Assembly: GCA_002102555.1 (NCBI GenBank)
Contig: MCFL01000003.1
Span: 620,001-684,000, forward strand
From: Catenaria anguillulae PL171
Lineage: Eukaryota; Blastocladiomycota; Blastocladiomycetes; Blastocladiales; Catenariaceae
Reading direction: 5' to 3'
Length of the DNA: 64,000 nucleotides
Of the stretch, positions 22,628 to 33,979 are shown one piece after another. Each line of letters opens with the position of its first letter. The stretch's first letter is position 1. Made by a program: the position numbers and the translations under genes. The notes under the pieces are model-generated. The model made no database searches and had not been told where the DNA came from. It worked only from the letters and a program-made list of their open reading frames with translations.

Positions 22628-24779
22628 TGGCAGCAATCAACGTGCTACCAAACATCGGCCCGGCGACAAATGAGCTCAACACTGCTCGCAACCTTTGGAG
22701 CGCTGCCCAGTTCGCCACTGGCTCGCGCCTGCTGGCATGCCTCGTAAATGAAGGTCTCGCTACCGCTCACTTGCTGTCGTCCCGAGTCATGTCTGGCTCC
22801 TGCGACCCATGGGCTGTGCTTATCCGCCCGGCGTCAAGTATGTCGGCCGAGTGGGTGCATGAAATGTTCTTGGCCCCCTCCGCAGCATCTCAGCAACGGC
22901 CCACGGCTGCAGATTTTGTCACCAAACGCCCCGAATCTGTCTCGGCTGCAACTGAAGTCGAGTCTCGTCTCGACCCGACCACCGTGGACGCTGTTCTTGT
23001 TCCCTTGCGCAACGTCCCACTCGTCTTGCGTGATGCCGACCTGCTCTTCCTCAAGTTCGTGCCATGGACCCCGAAGAGATCGATGCATCAGCGCCTTTTG
23101 TGTTTGTGTCTCGCAACGCAAATACGCGGACCGACACCACATGGGTGGTGACACCCTCGGTTGATCCCGTGCTCACTTGGAAGACTGTTGCGCATTGGAA
23201 TGATATTCAAGGCCCGTCATCCGACAAGATTGCGCGCGAATTGGCCTCCAGTGTTGAAGTGCAATGTACTCATGTTCCATACTCCCCGTCGAGCTCTTAT
23301 TCGCATCTTGAGCATTTTACTCACCATCCAGCTCATTCGATTTATGTGCATAGCTCACTTGTACCAGCTGGCATCATCCAACCCGCTCCCAACTCTTGCG
23401 TCGACCCCGCTCGAATGGGAATCTGCCATTCTCGAAGGGCATGCCACTCATCCTATGCATCGTACCCGCTCGGCCGCTGCTCCGCTCTCCTTTGACGCAA
23501 CCAAGGACTTGAAACCGCTTGCCACCCCCGAAATCAAGTTCTTTTTCGTTCCGCGCACCCAGGTCCACGCCCACGGCACTTGGCTGGACTCGATTCAACC
23601 GCACCTCGTCGAGTACCTCGGCGTTGCTTGCCCCGATACCCACATCATCTTCCCAGTCCATGGCATGCAGGCCACCTACGTTCTCGCCAAGTACCCAGGC
23701 TTCACTCCAGTCGATGCCTCTGCCCGGCGTGTCCCAGCACTCGCACAAGCAAGTACGCGCACCGTGGTGCCTGTTGACAAGGCGTTTGTGCACGGCGCCC
23801 ACGTCAAGCTCTCGATTTGCATGACCATCACGTCCGCCATGCGCACCATTTCGCCCTACTCGATCCACAATGGACCCGTCATGACGGAAATGGCACATAT
23901 CGCCAACCAGGGTCGGTCCGTACTCGTTCCCGTGCCCGAGTTTGCCTCAATTGGCTTGCGCCATGCCGACGAGCAGGTCGCAAAGACCATGGGCTGCATT
24001 TTGCGCTCGGATCCCGCGGACCTGTGCCCCGGCGAGCAGCTCATTGTGTGCGGTGCGCTCGTCGAGCGTGACCCAGTGTCGCGCACGTCCAACGTTGTGC
24101 GCGCATTTGGACTCGATTCGCAAGCCAAGCGCTTGGCGTTTTTCGACGAGTACGCGAGTGTGTTGCTTCAGGGTGTGATTCCGCCGTTGGTCGAGTTTGG
24201 TTACGCTTGGGAAGCCCACGGGCAGAACATGGTGCTGCGAGTCTCGCCTCATGACGGAAAGCTCTCGGATTTGCCGGTCGCGACTTTGGCGGGTGTCAGA
24301 TTGACCCGAGTCAGTGGCGCAAGCGGACGCAAGGCACGGATGCGGAGCAGTTGGTGGACCAGCTCATGGCCGGGTCGTTCCAGTTGGGTGGGTCGGCCGC
24401 GGCAGGGTTCAAGATTGTTTACCACACGGCCTTCAACTGTCACTTGCAGCGGTGGCACGCGCGCTCAATGTGCACCATGACGGGTCGGCCTGGGCGGTTG
24501 TGCGTCGCGAGCTGGCTCGGCACATTCCGCGTGGGTCAGAGTTGTGGAAGGCGTGGATGGAGACGAGGGAGGTGCCGGCCAAGGCGTTTTTGCGGATGAA
24601 GTGTGATGGGTTGTACCGTGACGTACGTTTTTCCTTTCAGTCCTGCGACCTGTGACCAAACTTGTCCTGACTCTTGTGTGATACGTATCCAGTACGTCTA
24701 CGAGCAAGTTCCCAACATTCTGCTGACGGGTCTGAGTCCCAACGACGCACTCGCCTTTTCCGACCTTGCCCACGTCTAA
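22628..24779 (+). CDS. IucA/IucC-type NIS siderophore synthetase (rhizoferrin synthetase-like), frame slips
   Basis: ATP-dependent ligase that joins a carboxylate such as citrate to an amine to make a siderophore; in fungi the known relative is the rhizoferrin synthetase of Mucoromycota. Exons 22628-23265, 23354-24622 and 24693-24779 (introns GTACTC...ATAG and GTACGT...CCAG). Recognisable blocks are GHATHPMHRTRSAA (family motif GHPxHPxxKxR), KLSICMTITSAMRT (family KLSIxxxxTSxxR), HNGPV, EAHGQNMVLRV (family EAHxQN) and VPNILL near the end. The frame slips three times, at about 23054, 24291 and 24434, each as if one base were missing. The first two fall at G or GG runs. Coding signal on both sides stays strong, so this is a very young pseudogene or the sequence has consensus errors. 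The start is the first in-frame Met before the conserved LWSAAQFATGSRL. Confidence 0.75.
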
Positions 24780-25156
24780 GCTTTGTATACACTCATCCCT
24801 TTCTAGTGTCTGTTGTGCATCCTCGCTGGTAGCGGCAGTTCATTGTTTCCTAATTGTTCTTCAAGACTCAAACTATCTTTTGTGCATACTATCTCATATC
24901 CTTTCGATCCCCGACCCACTTGCATTCATTTGTTTTCCTGTCGTCTCTTCGTATTGCCGTTGCCGTATAGTTTGTTATGATATACTTTCATTTGGTTGCA
25001 ATTCCAAAATAGTTGCCTTGTGTTGAATGCAACCAAGCTCTAGCTTTTTCTTCCGCCTGGCTTACTTACATATAGCTATTGTCGACTTGGAACAATAAAA
25101 GATGGTTTTGCATTCTTTGGAAATACGGTGGCAATGTGAGACGAAAACACAACACT
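24780..25156. other. Convergent 3' region
   Basis: About 380 bp between two stop codons facing each other. It is T-rich on the plus strand, with AATAAA at 25094-25099, probably in the minus gene's 3' flank or serving the plus gene as polyadenylation signal. No gene. Confidence 0.45.
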
Positions 25157-25159
25157 ATT

Positions 25160-25782
25160 GCATCTCGCTGTTACTGCTACTGCTGACGCTGACGATGCTG
25201 GCGGCGGCGACGACGACGGCCGCCTTGACCATTCGTGTTCCCACTGCCAACGCCAGGCCGCCCCAGTCCCCGTTTGGCCTTGCTGTGCGCCACCACCACC
25301 GTTCGAAAGCACCACAGCACCACACGATCCAAACGTAAACCTCGGCGCATCTGCCTGAGCAACCTTGAGCAAACACTTGCCCCGGGCGCCTGACACTGCA
25401 ACCCAGCGGGAATGCGGAACCCGAGCGTGACCCTCTGATCCCTAGCATTGGCCAAATCGCCACGCACACCGGAATCTGCTGCGTAATCTGCAACGTCTGG
25501 AACGCCTTGGCGGTCCAGTGGGATCAATCTGGACGGCCAGCGGACCTGCGCCGTCGCCGTTGGTGATTTGCCATTGGACTTGGGCCTCGCCACCGGCAGT
25601 CACGGTGATGGGCGGCGAGCGCGCGAGGGCTTGTCGACGTCGATGCCGCCGCAGGGGAAGTTGGGGAACGAGCCGACGTCGTCGTTGAAGAAAGGGGCGG
25701 GCGAGATGAGGCGGCCGTGGCCCAGGGCGAGGTGCGCGAGTTGTGCGACGACGAGGAGCGAGAGTACAGAGTTGGCGAGCAT
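25160..25782 (-). pseudogene. Second copy of the BIM1/X325 copper protein, frame broken
   Basis: The signal peptide and mature N-terminus (HGRLISPAPF, FPCGG) are identical to the copy at 5778. Compared with that copy at least six single bases are absent, the first near 25633 just after GGIDVD, others near 25529, 25470, 25383 and two near 25255; no extra bases were noticed. As written, the reading frame is lost after about 50 codons. Each segment between the losses still matches the intact copy closely at protein level, so inactivation is either very recent or only apparent, caused by missing bases in the assembled sequence. The neighbouring siderophore gene shows the same kind of loss. Its stop faces that gene. 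Confidence 0.7.
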
Positions 25783-26106
25783 CTTGGATATGTATTTTAA
25801 ATAAGTGGACGGGCACTGAGCGATCTACGCGAGTTGTGTATGGATGAGTGTGGGTGTGTGGATGGGAACTGAACCAGTCAGATGAGGAGTGAGGACTTGG
25901 GTGAAGATGTAATGTGTGGGTGAAGTGGTAAGGGGATCGAGTGGTATTTGTACTCTGGGTGAGGAGTTGCCGCCGGTTCGCTAAAGATCCAAATGCCTCA
26001 CTTGGAAGCACGGGGCAGGGGCAAAATCGCTCGGACAGCTTCACCAAGAACAGGACGACAGCGGAGTCAGTGAATGGGCATGGCTGGAATGTTGTGCAAC
26101 GCGTCT
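25783..26106 (-). promoter_or_regulatory. Conserved upstream region of copper-protein copy B
   Basis: Contains the same three blocks as the region upstream of copy A: GACGCGTTGCACAACATTCC near 26105, CCGTGCTTCCAAGTGAGGCA near 26015 and TACAAATACC near 25955, then the near-identical leader. Confidence 0.5.
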
Positions 26107-26215
26107 CATGTCTCACATGCACAGCTTGGCCCTTGGGCTCAAGATCAGCGCTTGTTTACACTTAACACCACAAGCCTTTCGGTAAAGATGTGGGTACGTT
26201 GCGTTGCTGAGCCCT

Positions 26216-26437
26216 CTACTTGGACAACGCTAGCGCTTGCAAATGACCAAAATAAACATTGAAATGTGTTTCAAGTTCCTGGTTTGTATCACAGACCTCG
26301 GCGCTCTTGTTTTCAAGCTGGATGCTCTTTCGCAACAAATCATTATAATCGGAGATCTGGACGGCCCAGGCGCGGTGGTACCGAAATAGCACAGCGGCAC
26401 CGACGAGCCGCGTCTTCTGACCCTGCGTGCGTGACAA
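26216..26437 (-). other. Orphan exon-like open frame
   Basis: A 73-codon frame, SRTQGQKTRLVGAAV...HLQALALSK, lacks an ATG but follows a good acceptor (TCTTAG at 26438). Its composition, with an amphipathic stretch DLLRKSIQLENKSAEV, looks protein-like. A possible first exon (MTAKHDFS) overlaps the CEP164 stop, but the phases do not match. It could be the end of a small unrecognised gene or chance. Confidence 0.2.
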
Positions 26438-26563
26438 CTAAGACGCAGGGATTACGGCGAGTGAAAATGTATAGATATCGTGCACATGGAATAAATAGTC
26501 GGAACCAAGGCGCAGCATGGACAACAAAACAATGAAATTAACCTGAAAAATCGTGTTTCGCCG

Positions 26564-29369
26564 TCATGGATTGCCCATGGTGGGCTCAATATTGTCCAAA
26601 AACGTCCGCAACCAGAGCGTGTGCTCGCGCAGCTTTCGCTCGGTAGCGGAGCATTCGGCAGCGAATGCGTCCAGGTGATGGGTCCCCAATGGCCGAGGTG
26701 GAAGGGTAGGTGGCGACTCGGAAACCCATCGAGGCGCTGAAACCGATGTGGGAATGTACGCTCGTTGCCTATGTGCCGTTCCGTGCAGCAGTTAGCTCAA
26801 TGCAATGTGTCTTGGAACTGAGGAAATGAACGCACAGGGTCGGTGAATACCCAGAGCTTGTCTGGCGCCTTCGAGTCTGGATCCGATCCATGACAGCATG
26901 TAAACTTGCCTCCACGTCACTCAACTCCGAGTCGGGCCCTGGAAGCGCAACAGTCTCCAGATACGACGGTAATATTGACGTTGCCGAAACACGGCTTTTG
27001 AGAAGCACAGGGCGTTGCAAACTGGGGCTGCGTACAAGCTCGGCTCGTGGCGCACTGGGAACAGAAGACTTGCGAGGACGATGGTGATGCCGATGGCGAC
27101 TTGGTGCACGAGAGGTAGAAGGTGTATCAGAGGGAGTTGCGTCAACTTGCGAACGGGACGAGTCACTCGAATCCGTTAGGTATTTGTCATTCAGCGGCGC
27201 CGACTGCTGCTGCTGATGCCGTTGGGACGCTTGCGTGATTGAATCTGCCACTTCGCCAGCGCTCGGGACGCGGGCAATGGCCGACGTCGCAGGTGGCCGG
27301 CCGCGAGCAATTGCAGTATCTTGGCCAGCTGGGGCGACACCCGCGGCATGATCCGTTTGGGCGGCCGTTTCTCGAGTGACCACAGTAACCTTTGGCGGTG
27401 GTGGTTCATCGGAAACAGCTGGCCGCTCCTGCTTCTGATGCAATTCTTGGGCAAGTTGCTCGAGGGCTTGGACGCGCGAACGGAGCTGATTCACCTCGCT
27501 GTCCCGCGCTTGCAGCCTGGCCTCGTACTCGGTACGCACTGCGTTCAACTCGTCGTCATGGCTGGCAATCTGCTCTCGTGTAATCTCCAACTCATCTTGT
27601 GCAGCGGCCAGCTGGTCAAGCGCGCCGGCCAGTTCGGCTCGTAATGACACAAGCTTCCCTTGGGAATGATCTGTTGTTGGTTCCGTTGAATGCCCCGCGC
27701 TGGCCTTTGATGCGGCCTCAGCAACCTCCAACTGCTGCTTGAGCTCCTTGATTTCCGCGAGGTACCTTTTTCCGGCCACATCCAACTGGTCCTCATGTTT
27801 CTTGACCATTGAAACCTGATCTTGCTTGTACTTGAGCTCCATCTGCTTGATCTGCTCCACGCATGAATCCTTGGCTGCCTTGATCTTGTCGCCACATTCA
27901 CTCTCCAATCTTCTCAACTTGTCTTCCGCCTGCCGCCTGACCACCTCGAGCTCGGCAGCATGCTCTTTGGCAAGTCCATCGCGCAGTGCATTCATGGCAC
28001 ATTCCGACTGTGCCTTTGCCGTTGCCACCGCGGCTTGCAACTCGCGCTCATATTTGGTTGAGCGCTCGACGGACAATTCGTCGGCCACGCGCAAGCGGTC
28101 GCGAAGATCACGCAGTTCTGCCTCGAGCTCCGTAATGTGTGCGGATTGGTCGTCGATTTTGGCCTGAAGCGTTTCGAGTTGAGGCGCAGACGAGTGGACC
28201 GATGGAAGCGACATGCCCGTCACACGCGGCGAGGGTAGCGATACTTGCGACCCGGATCGTGTGCGGGTCCCGCCGGTTGCGGATGCGTCCCCGTTGGCAC
28301 CGGTAAGCAGCTGTGATTTGCTGTTGGACGAGGTCTTGTTGGACTTGAGTTTTGGGACTTTGGCAGAAAGTGAATGGACAGAGCCAGAGTTGCTCCCCGA
28401 GCGGGAGCGAGGAAGATCATTGTTGTCTGAGGCCGAGAGCTTGGCTGCCAGTTCGTTTGCCGAGTTTTTGCGCGACAAGTTGGACTGGGAAATGACTTGA
28501 TGAATGGATTCGCGGCTCGACAGACGAGGGATAGACGACACGAGCGGTGCGACCGTGGTGGAACCAAGTTTCGGTAATGCACTCGGAGCATTGATGCTGG
28601 CGATTGGGGCAAGTCTAGGTAAGTCGCGCAGCGGTCCCAGGGTCGACATAGGCTATAAACAAGCGGTTGAATTCAGTCCCGTAAAGAATCAAAACGCGCC
28701 AGTGCGAGGCACACAATACCTTGACTTGATCCGAGATGGACTTGACGCTCTGCTTTGACATCGACTTTGACTGTTGCGTTTCGGCCTGCTCCTCTTGCGC
28801 TTCCTCGTCATCCACCTCCTCCTCTACGGATTCCTCAACAATTTCTTCCTCCTCCCTATCATCAACATGTTCCCTTGCCTTGTCTCCGCCACCAAAGTCG
28901 CCTGGGAACGGCTCGCCACGCGCCTTGGCCTTTTCACGCGCATACATTTTGCGGTAGTACTCGTCGCACGGGTGTTCCCATATCGATTCCTTGTTGGAAA
29001 AGTTGTAGTAGTACACCTCGCCCGTATCCGTTTGGCTGTGGGAGCATGATAGCTTCGGTCAGATATCCCGTCATGACTTTGGAAGCTGAATGCAGAGCCG
29101 CACGCTCACCATGGTTTCCAAGCATCAGGTAGAGGTGCCTTGAGACCTTCGCGGGCAATCCAGAGCAGGTCGGCATCCTCTTCAAGGTTCATGCCAAGGA
29201 ATTCGGCATATTCGTCGATCTCTGTGTTGTTTCAAGGATGGATGGCAGGCAAATATTTATCAGCTTGGTGTTGCACTGGTTGCAACGGCATGGTGATCAG
29301 ATCAACCAAACCTTTTTGGGTCGGCTCATAGTTTGGGTCAAATACTTCTTCAAGCACAGTGTCGGCCAT
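26564..29369 (-). CDS. CEP164: CEP164-like basal body distal appendage protein
   Basis: In animals CEP164 sits on distal appendages and docks basal bodies to the membrane at the start of ciliogenesis. Exons 29369-29312, 29221-29110, 29035-28720, 28652-26851 and 26768-26564 close in phase to 830 residues. The N-terminus is diagnostic: EEVFDPNYEPTQKEIDEYAE, LLWIAREGLKAPLPDAWKPC, then the WW domain QTDTGEVYYYNFSNKESIW and EHPCDEYYRKM, almost residue for residue like human CEP164. An acidic segment, a Ser-rich linker and about 300 residues of coiled coil follow; the end is AAECSATERKLREHTLWLRT. It is shorter than the ~1460-residue human protein, mostly in the coiled coil. The gene faces the copper-protein copy B upstream region. 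Confidence 0.9.
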
Positions 29370-29863
29370 GGTGAATGCATCAAGTGTGGCAGTGCATGGG
29401 TCAGATTCAGCTGAGTTGCTTCCCAGTCGAGGGGTGTCGAATTGTCATTGCATGCATGATCGTCGCCAGTCCGTGGCTTCTCGTCGTTCTTCCCACGTCG
29501 CCACGTCGCGAGGCAGCAAACTGGGCAGGAATTGGTGCTCACATGCGTTGTGGTGTTGCCGCATGCTGCGCCAATGCAGAGGCAAGGGACTCAACCAACG
29601 CATTGCAGGCAGGCACGAGTTCATTAGGCTTTCCGAGGTTTGAGCCAAGTCGGCTCCGTCAGGCGTTTTTTCTTGGATGAACCCGCTCAAATGGACAGAC
29701 ATGTATCTGTCAGCTCATTTAACATAACCCCGCCGAAACGGACGCAAAAGTGGGTAAAAAAGGACACAGGACCATGCATTGAATACGGGGGGCGCGACAG
29801 AGTCAACACACACCAACAAACAAGGCAAAAGCCGAATGTATTGAATCAACGAATGATGAAGAT
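29370..29863. other. Intergenic region CEP164 / L12
   Basis: About 490 bp between the CEP164 start and the L12 stop. On the minus strand an 85-codon frame (29702-29445, MSVHLSGFIQEKTPDGAD...) and an overlapping frame with NELVPACNALVESLASALAQ look somewhat protein-like, so a small unrecognised gene is possible. I could not close a consistent exon structure. Confidence 0.3.
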
Positions 29864-30855
29864 TTATTCCTCCTGTAGCAATGACAATGTGAGAAAAAAG
29901 TCAGCTTCGGCGCAAAATAAAACAACTGCTTGACGATAAACAAGCAAAAGAAGACGTACAGGGATCTCAATCTCACCAGCGTCAATCTTCTCCTGGACCT
30001 CCTTGGGCGACATGCCGTCGACGGTGCAACCCACAGAGAAGGCGGTGCCGAGGATCTCCTTGACGGTGCCGGTCAAGGTGCGAGCCATGGACTTGGGGCG
30101 CATTTGGCGGGCAACATCAATGATGGCGTCCAAGGTGAGGTTGCCAGAGTGCTTGATGTTCTTCTCCTTCTTGCGGTCCCTGGGGGGCTCCTTGAGGGCG
30201 CCGATAACGAGCGACGAGGCGGTGGGGACAACCGAGATGGCGGCTTGACGGTTCTGCACGGTAAGCTGCACAGTCACACGGAGACCCTTGTAGGCCTGGG
30301 TGGCCTTGGCAATGTCATCACCAACCTTCTTGGGCGACAGACCGAGGGGACCGATCTTGGGGGCAAGGGCGGAACCACCAGCAACTTCACCACCCGTCAC
30401 ACGGAGGGTGACTATTGGACAGAGGGGAAAGAAGGGTCGAGGGAGAGTACAGAGCGGTTAGACGTGGAATTGTGGCCGGCTGGCTGCGTGTGATGCGTTC
30501 GTGACAGAGCAGAAAGTGCCAAGGTTCGTTGGTGAATCCAAGAATGCTCACAAGCTGGCCGAGATGCAAATGTTCATGGTGTGCAAGAGTATGGTCGTCG
30601 CTGTGTGGGTTTGAGTGTGCGAAAACACAAAGTGACGGTGGTGTCGGCGTTGGTTGTCAGACATCGTGCGATTCCTGCATGGCAGGAGGTGTGTGGCATT
30701 GCTCCATAGTTTCCGGGCGGCGGCGGCGTAATGAGCATTCTTGGATTCAGGTGTCGGCACTTCCCCATCCATCACTGGCAGTCCATTCATGGTGTTTGCA
30801 TGGGTTTGCGATACATACTGATCTTGGTCTCGTTGGGGTCGAACTTGGGGGGCAT
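29864..30855 (-). CDS. RPL12: Cytosolic 60S ribosomal protein L12 (uL11)
   Basis: Large-subunit protein at the base of the stalk, part of the GTPase-associated centre. Exons 30855-30819, 30411-29960 and 29872-29864 give exactly 165 residues, the standard length. The start [12 protein letters not shown] is canonical; [36 protein letters not shown] and SVGCTVDG are family hallmarks. The first intron is 407 bp, long for this window and typical of fungal ribosomal protein genes, where intron 1 often carries regulatory sequence. The last exon has only three codons, GAG GAA TAA. The promoter region is shared with the divergent M2 peptidase gene. Confidence 0.97.
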
Positions 30856-31600
30856 GGCGGCTGTTTTTGCGGTTTTGTCGAGCAAGAGACGACAATAACG
30901 GTGGAGAAGGGGGCAGCAACAAGGTGGATGGCAAGTCCCGATGGCTGCGGCGTTGTGTTGGTAGGATCTGCACTTGAATCGAAGTGCCGTCGATCCTCAC
31001 TTGCGCCACAGCGAACAAACTCCTCACACGACATTTACACGCAAAAAATGAGCCGATGCACACAACGAGTATACCAGTCGAGTGTAACTACCGCGCGGAC
31101 TCCAGCGTTTCCGTGTCTGCTGGACTCGACACTGTCCCATGCCTCAGCTTGGCACTTCAGGCTGACTCTCGCTGTCTTAACTTTTATCACCCGAATCAGA
31201 ACCGCTCATCCTGTCCTGCGTCACTGTCAGCAAACAGCTTGGATTCAAATTTTTTTCTTGCCCGAATGCCGTCACGCATCTTCATGTATGTAAATATTAT
31301 ACATGCGAGGTTGTCACCAATTGATGGGGTGGCTGTGGGAACGCCGGCGCCGAAGCCGGAGAAAGAGGCGGGATCCGGATGCAAGGGGTGCTGCGCGATT
31401 GGGACGTGTTGCAACGATATCGATGCTGCGGCCGACGGACTGAAGTCAGTGTTTCTTACCTATGTATGTACTTGACAACCGTGCAAGTACAAAATCCTCC
31501 GGGACCCCCAGCATCCCCCATCCGAGCCAATTCAAGCTGCCTTGGCTCGCTCGTTTCGCCATTATCTACATCCTGCCACCGAGCTTTGCCCATCTCAGAC
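30856..31600. promoter_or_regulatory. Bidirectional promoter region RPL12 / M2 peptidase
   Basis: About 745 bp between divergent start codons. No convincing gene frame. C-rich leader sequence (CATCCTGCCACCG) precedes the peptidase ATG. No specific element recognised. Confidence 0.4.
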
Positions 31601-33801
31601 ATGTCGGGTGACCTCAAGCGCTCGCTGCACAGCGGAGCCGACGCTTTGGACGTCAAGAAGCCGCTACTTCCCACCTCTGCCGCCCCAGCAGGGCCGCCAG
31701 CGTACTCGCCGCCCGCACATCTGGCTGATCATGATCGCCCATTCCGCCACAAGCCCGCCATCTCCATCCTTGCGCTGCTGACGGCCATCTTGCTCGTGGG
31801 CCTGACCGTCCGCCACCTTTCGTCGACATGCCCAATGCACGCTCCGCCGCGGGCCGCCTCGCCCGTCACTGCCTTTCTTGCACGCATCGACCGCCAAGTC
31901 ACGGCCATGCAAACCACGGTCCAAGAAGCCGCGTGGGCGTATGAAACCAATATCACCGACTTCAACCTGCAACAATCGACCAAGGCCGCCCTGCAACTCA
32001 ACGCGCTCATGCTGCAACTCAAGGCCGAGGGTGACGCGCTCGATATGTCGCGTGCCACGCCCTCCGAGAAGCGCCAGCTCGAGTTGCTCGCGCATCGCAT
32101 TGGTGGGGTGCTCAAGGACCCAAAGGATCAAGCGCAAATGGCCGAGCTTGTTGGTAACATGCAAGGGCTTTACGGCGCTGCAACGTACAAGGGCAAGCCG
32201 CTCGAGCCGGCGTTGACGGAAACCATTTCGACGGCCAGGGATTGGGACGAGCTGGCCGATGTTTACATTGGGTGGAGGAATGTCACTGGGCCGTCCATGC
32301 GCGAGTCGTACGAAAAGTATATCGGGTTGGCCAACAAGGCGGCCAGGGAGGCCGGGTTCAAGGATATGGCAGATCAGTGGTTGGGCGAGTATGAGATGGA
32401 TTCCAGCGAGATGCAGGATTTGGTACGCAGTGTGCCCCAATCTCGTTATGGAAACATTCATTCATGACTGACGCGACGGGCGTCGCAATTGTTTTGTTCT
32501 CTCAGGTGGAAGACCTCTGGGACCAAGTCTATCCGCTCTACCAGCAACTGCACTGCCACGTCCGCCGTCGCCTTGCGCGCACCTACGGCGCGGACCGATT
32601 TGCGTCCGACAACCTCATTCCCGCACACCTCCTGGGCAACATGTGGGCGCAACAATGGGGCAATATTGCCGACCTGGTCCTGCCCTACCCAGACATTCCA
32701 AGCATCGACGTTGGCCCCGCTCTGCGCGCCCAAAACTATACCGCCGAACGCATGCACAAGCTTGCCGAGGATTTTTACAAGTCGCTGGGCATGCAATCCC
32801 TTCCGCCGACTTTTTGGACAAAGTCGATGCTGACCAAGCCCGCCGACGGCCGTCCCGTCGTGTGCCACGCGTCGGCTTGGGACGTGGACACGCAGCAAGA
32901 CGTGCGCATCAAAATGTGCACCGTGCCTACGGCCGACGATCTCGTGACAGTGCATCACGAGCAAGGTCACTTGTACTATGACTTGGCGTACGCGCACCAG
33001 CCGTTGGCATTTAGGGAGGGCGCGGCCGATTTCTTCCATGAGGCGATTGGCGATGCCGTTGCCTTGTCCTTGACGCCCAAGCATTTGCAAGACATTGGCT
33101 TGATCCCCAAAGATGCCAAGGCGACCGACGAGGACGAGGACGAAAAGCGTGCGCTCAACGATCTGATGCGCATTGCACTCGAGAAGCTGGCCTTTTTGCC
33201 GTTCGGATACCTTGTTGACAAGTGGCGCTGGGACGTTGCCCGCGGCACCATTTCCCCGCAAGACTACAACAAGGGCTGGTGGGACCTCGTGCAAGAGATT
33301 CAAGGCATGAAGTCGCCTGCGCCACGGCCCGACACGGCGGGCTTGTTTGACCCTGGGGCCAAGTTCCACGTGGCCGCCAACGTGCCCTACTTGCGCTACT
33401 TCCTGGCGCACTTGCTCGAGTTCCAGCTGCACAGGTCCATGTGCCGTGCAGCGGGCCACGACGGCGCCTTGCACGCATGCTCCGTGTATGGTAGCAAGGC
33501 CGCGGGCGAGCAGTTGGCGGGCATGTTGCGGATGGGCGCGTCGAGGCCGTGGGTCGAGGCGTTGGCGAAGGGCACGGGCGGCCGCGAGTGGGAGGTGGAT
33601 GCGTCCGCCCTCATTCAGTACCTGGAGCCCTTGTTGGAGTGGCTCCAGCAACAAAATGAAGGCGAAGTGTGCGAGTGGGAAATGCCCGAGGGGAGCAAGA
33701 AGCGCAAGGCGAGCAACGGCGGGTTGAAGGAAAAGCGCCGTGGCCAGCACGGAAGACGTCACAGGCGTCACCGCCGCCGTCATCACCGCAAGCATGAGTA
33801 A
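31601..33801 (+). CDS. M2-family peptidyl-dipeptidase (angiotensin-converting-enzyme-like), membrane-anchored
   Basis: Zinc metallopeptidase removing C-terminal dipeptides. Exons 31601-32422 and 32506-33801 (intron GTACGC...CTCAG, 83 bp) join in phase 0 to 705 residues. Residues ~52-72 (AISILALLTAILLVGLTVRHL) form one membrane helix near the N-terminus, giving a type II protein with the catalytic domain outside. The exon junction restores VEDLWDQVYPLYQQLHCHVR, matching ACE LWxxVxPLYxxLHxYVR. The active site HHEQGHLYYD contains the HExxH zinc motif and FFHEAIGDAV supplies the third ligand Glu; the ACE substrate-site block FHVAANVPYLRYFLAHLLEF is present. The C-terminus is a basic Arg/His-rich tail. 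M2 enzymes are mainly animal and bacterial, so a fungal copy is notable. Confidence 0.9.
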
Positions 33802-33979
33802 CAAACCGTCAATTGTGGTGAGATGGGACGGTGTATAATGTCCGTCGAGTTTCTTGATTCTTATTGCACACTTGTCTTGAAGTATACGCACTTCTCACAC
33901 TTTTTACATATCCTTGAGAGCAATGACAAAGTGTATGAATGGATTACTGTGTGCACGGAAACTAAAACACAATTGCGTC

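Larger units (their letters stand above)
25157..26106 (-). repeat. Inverted duplication, copy B (partner 5459-6395, plus)
   Basis: Promoter plus gene of the secreted copper protein in reverse orientation relative to copy A. Similarity runs from GACGCGTTGCAC upstream to the Arg-codon tail. Confidence 0.85.

Noticed and set aside
25160-26122. A separate novel minus-strand protein of 226 residues read across copper-gene copy B
   Set aside because: It is an out-of-frame reading of the duplicated promoter and gene, shown by alignment to copy A.
29445-29702. Small minus-strand frame between CEP164 and RPL12
   Set aside because: Protein-like stretches appear in two frames but no consistent exon model could be built.
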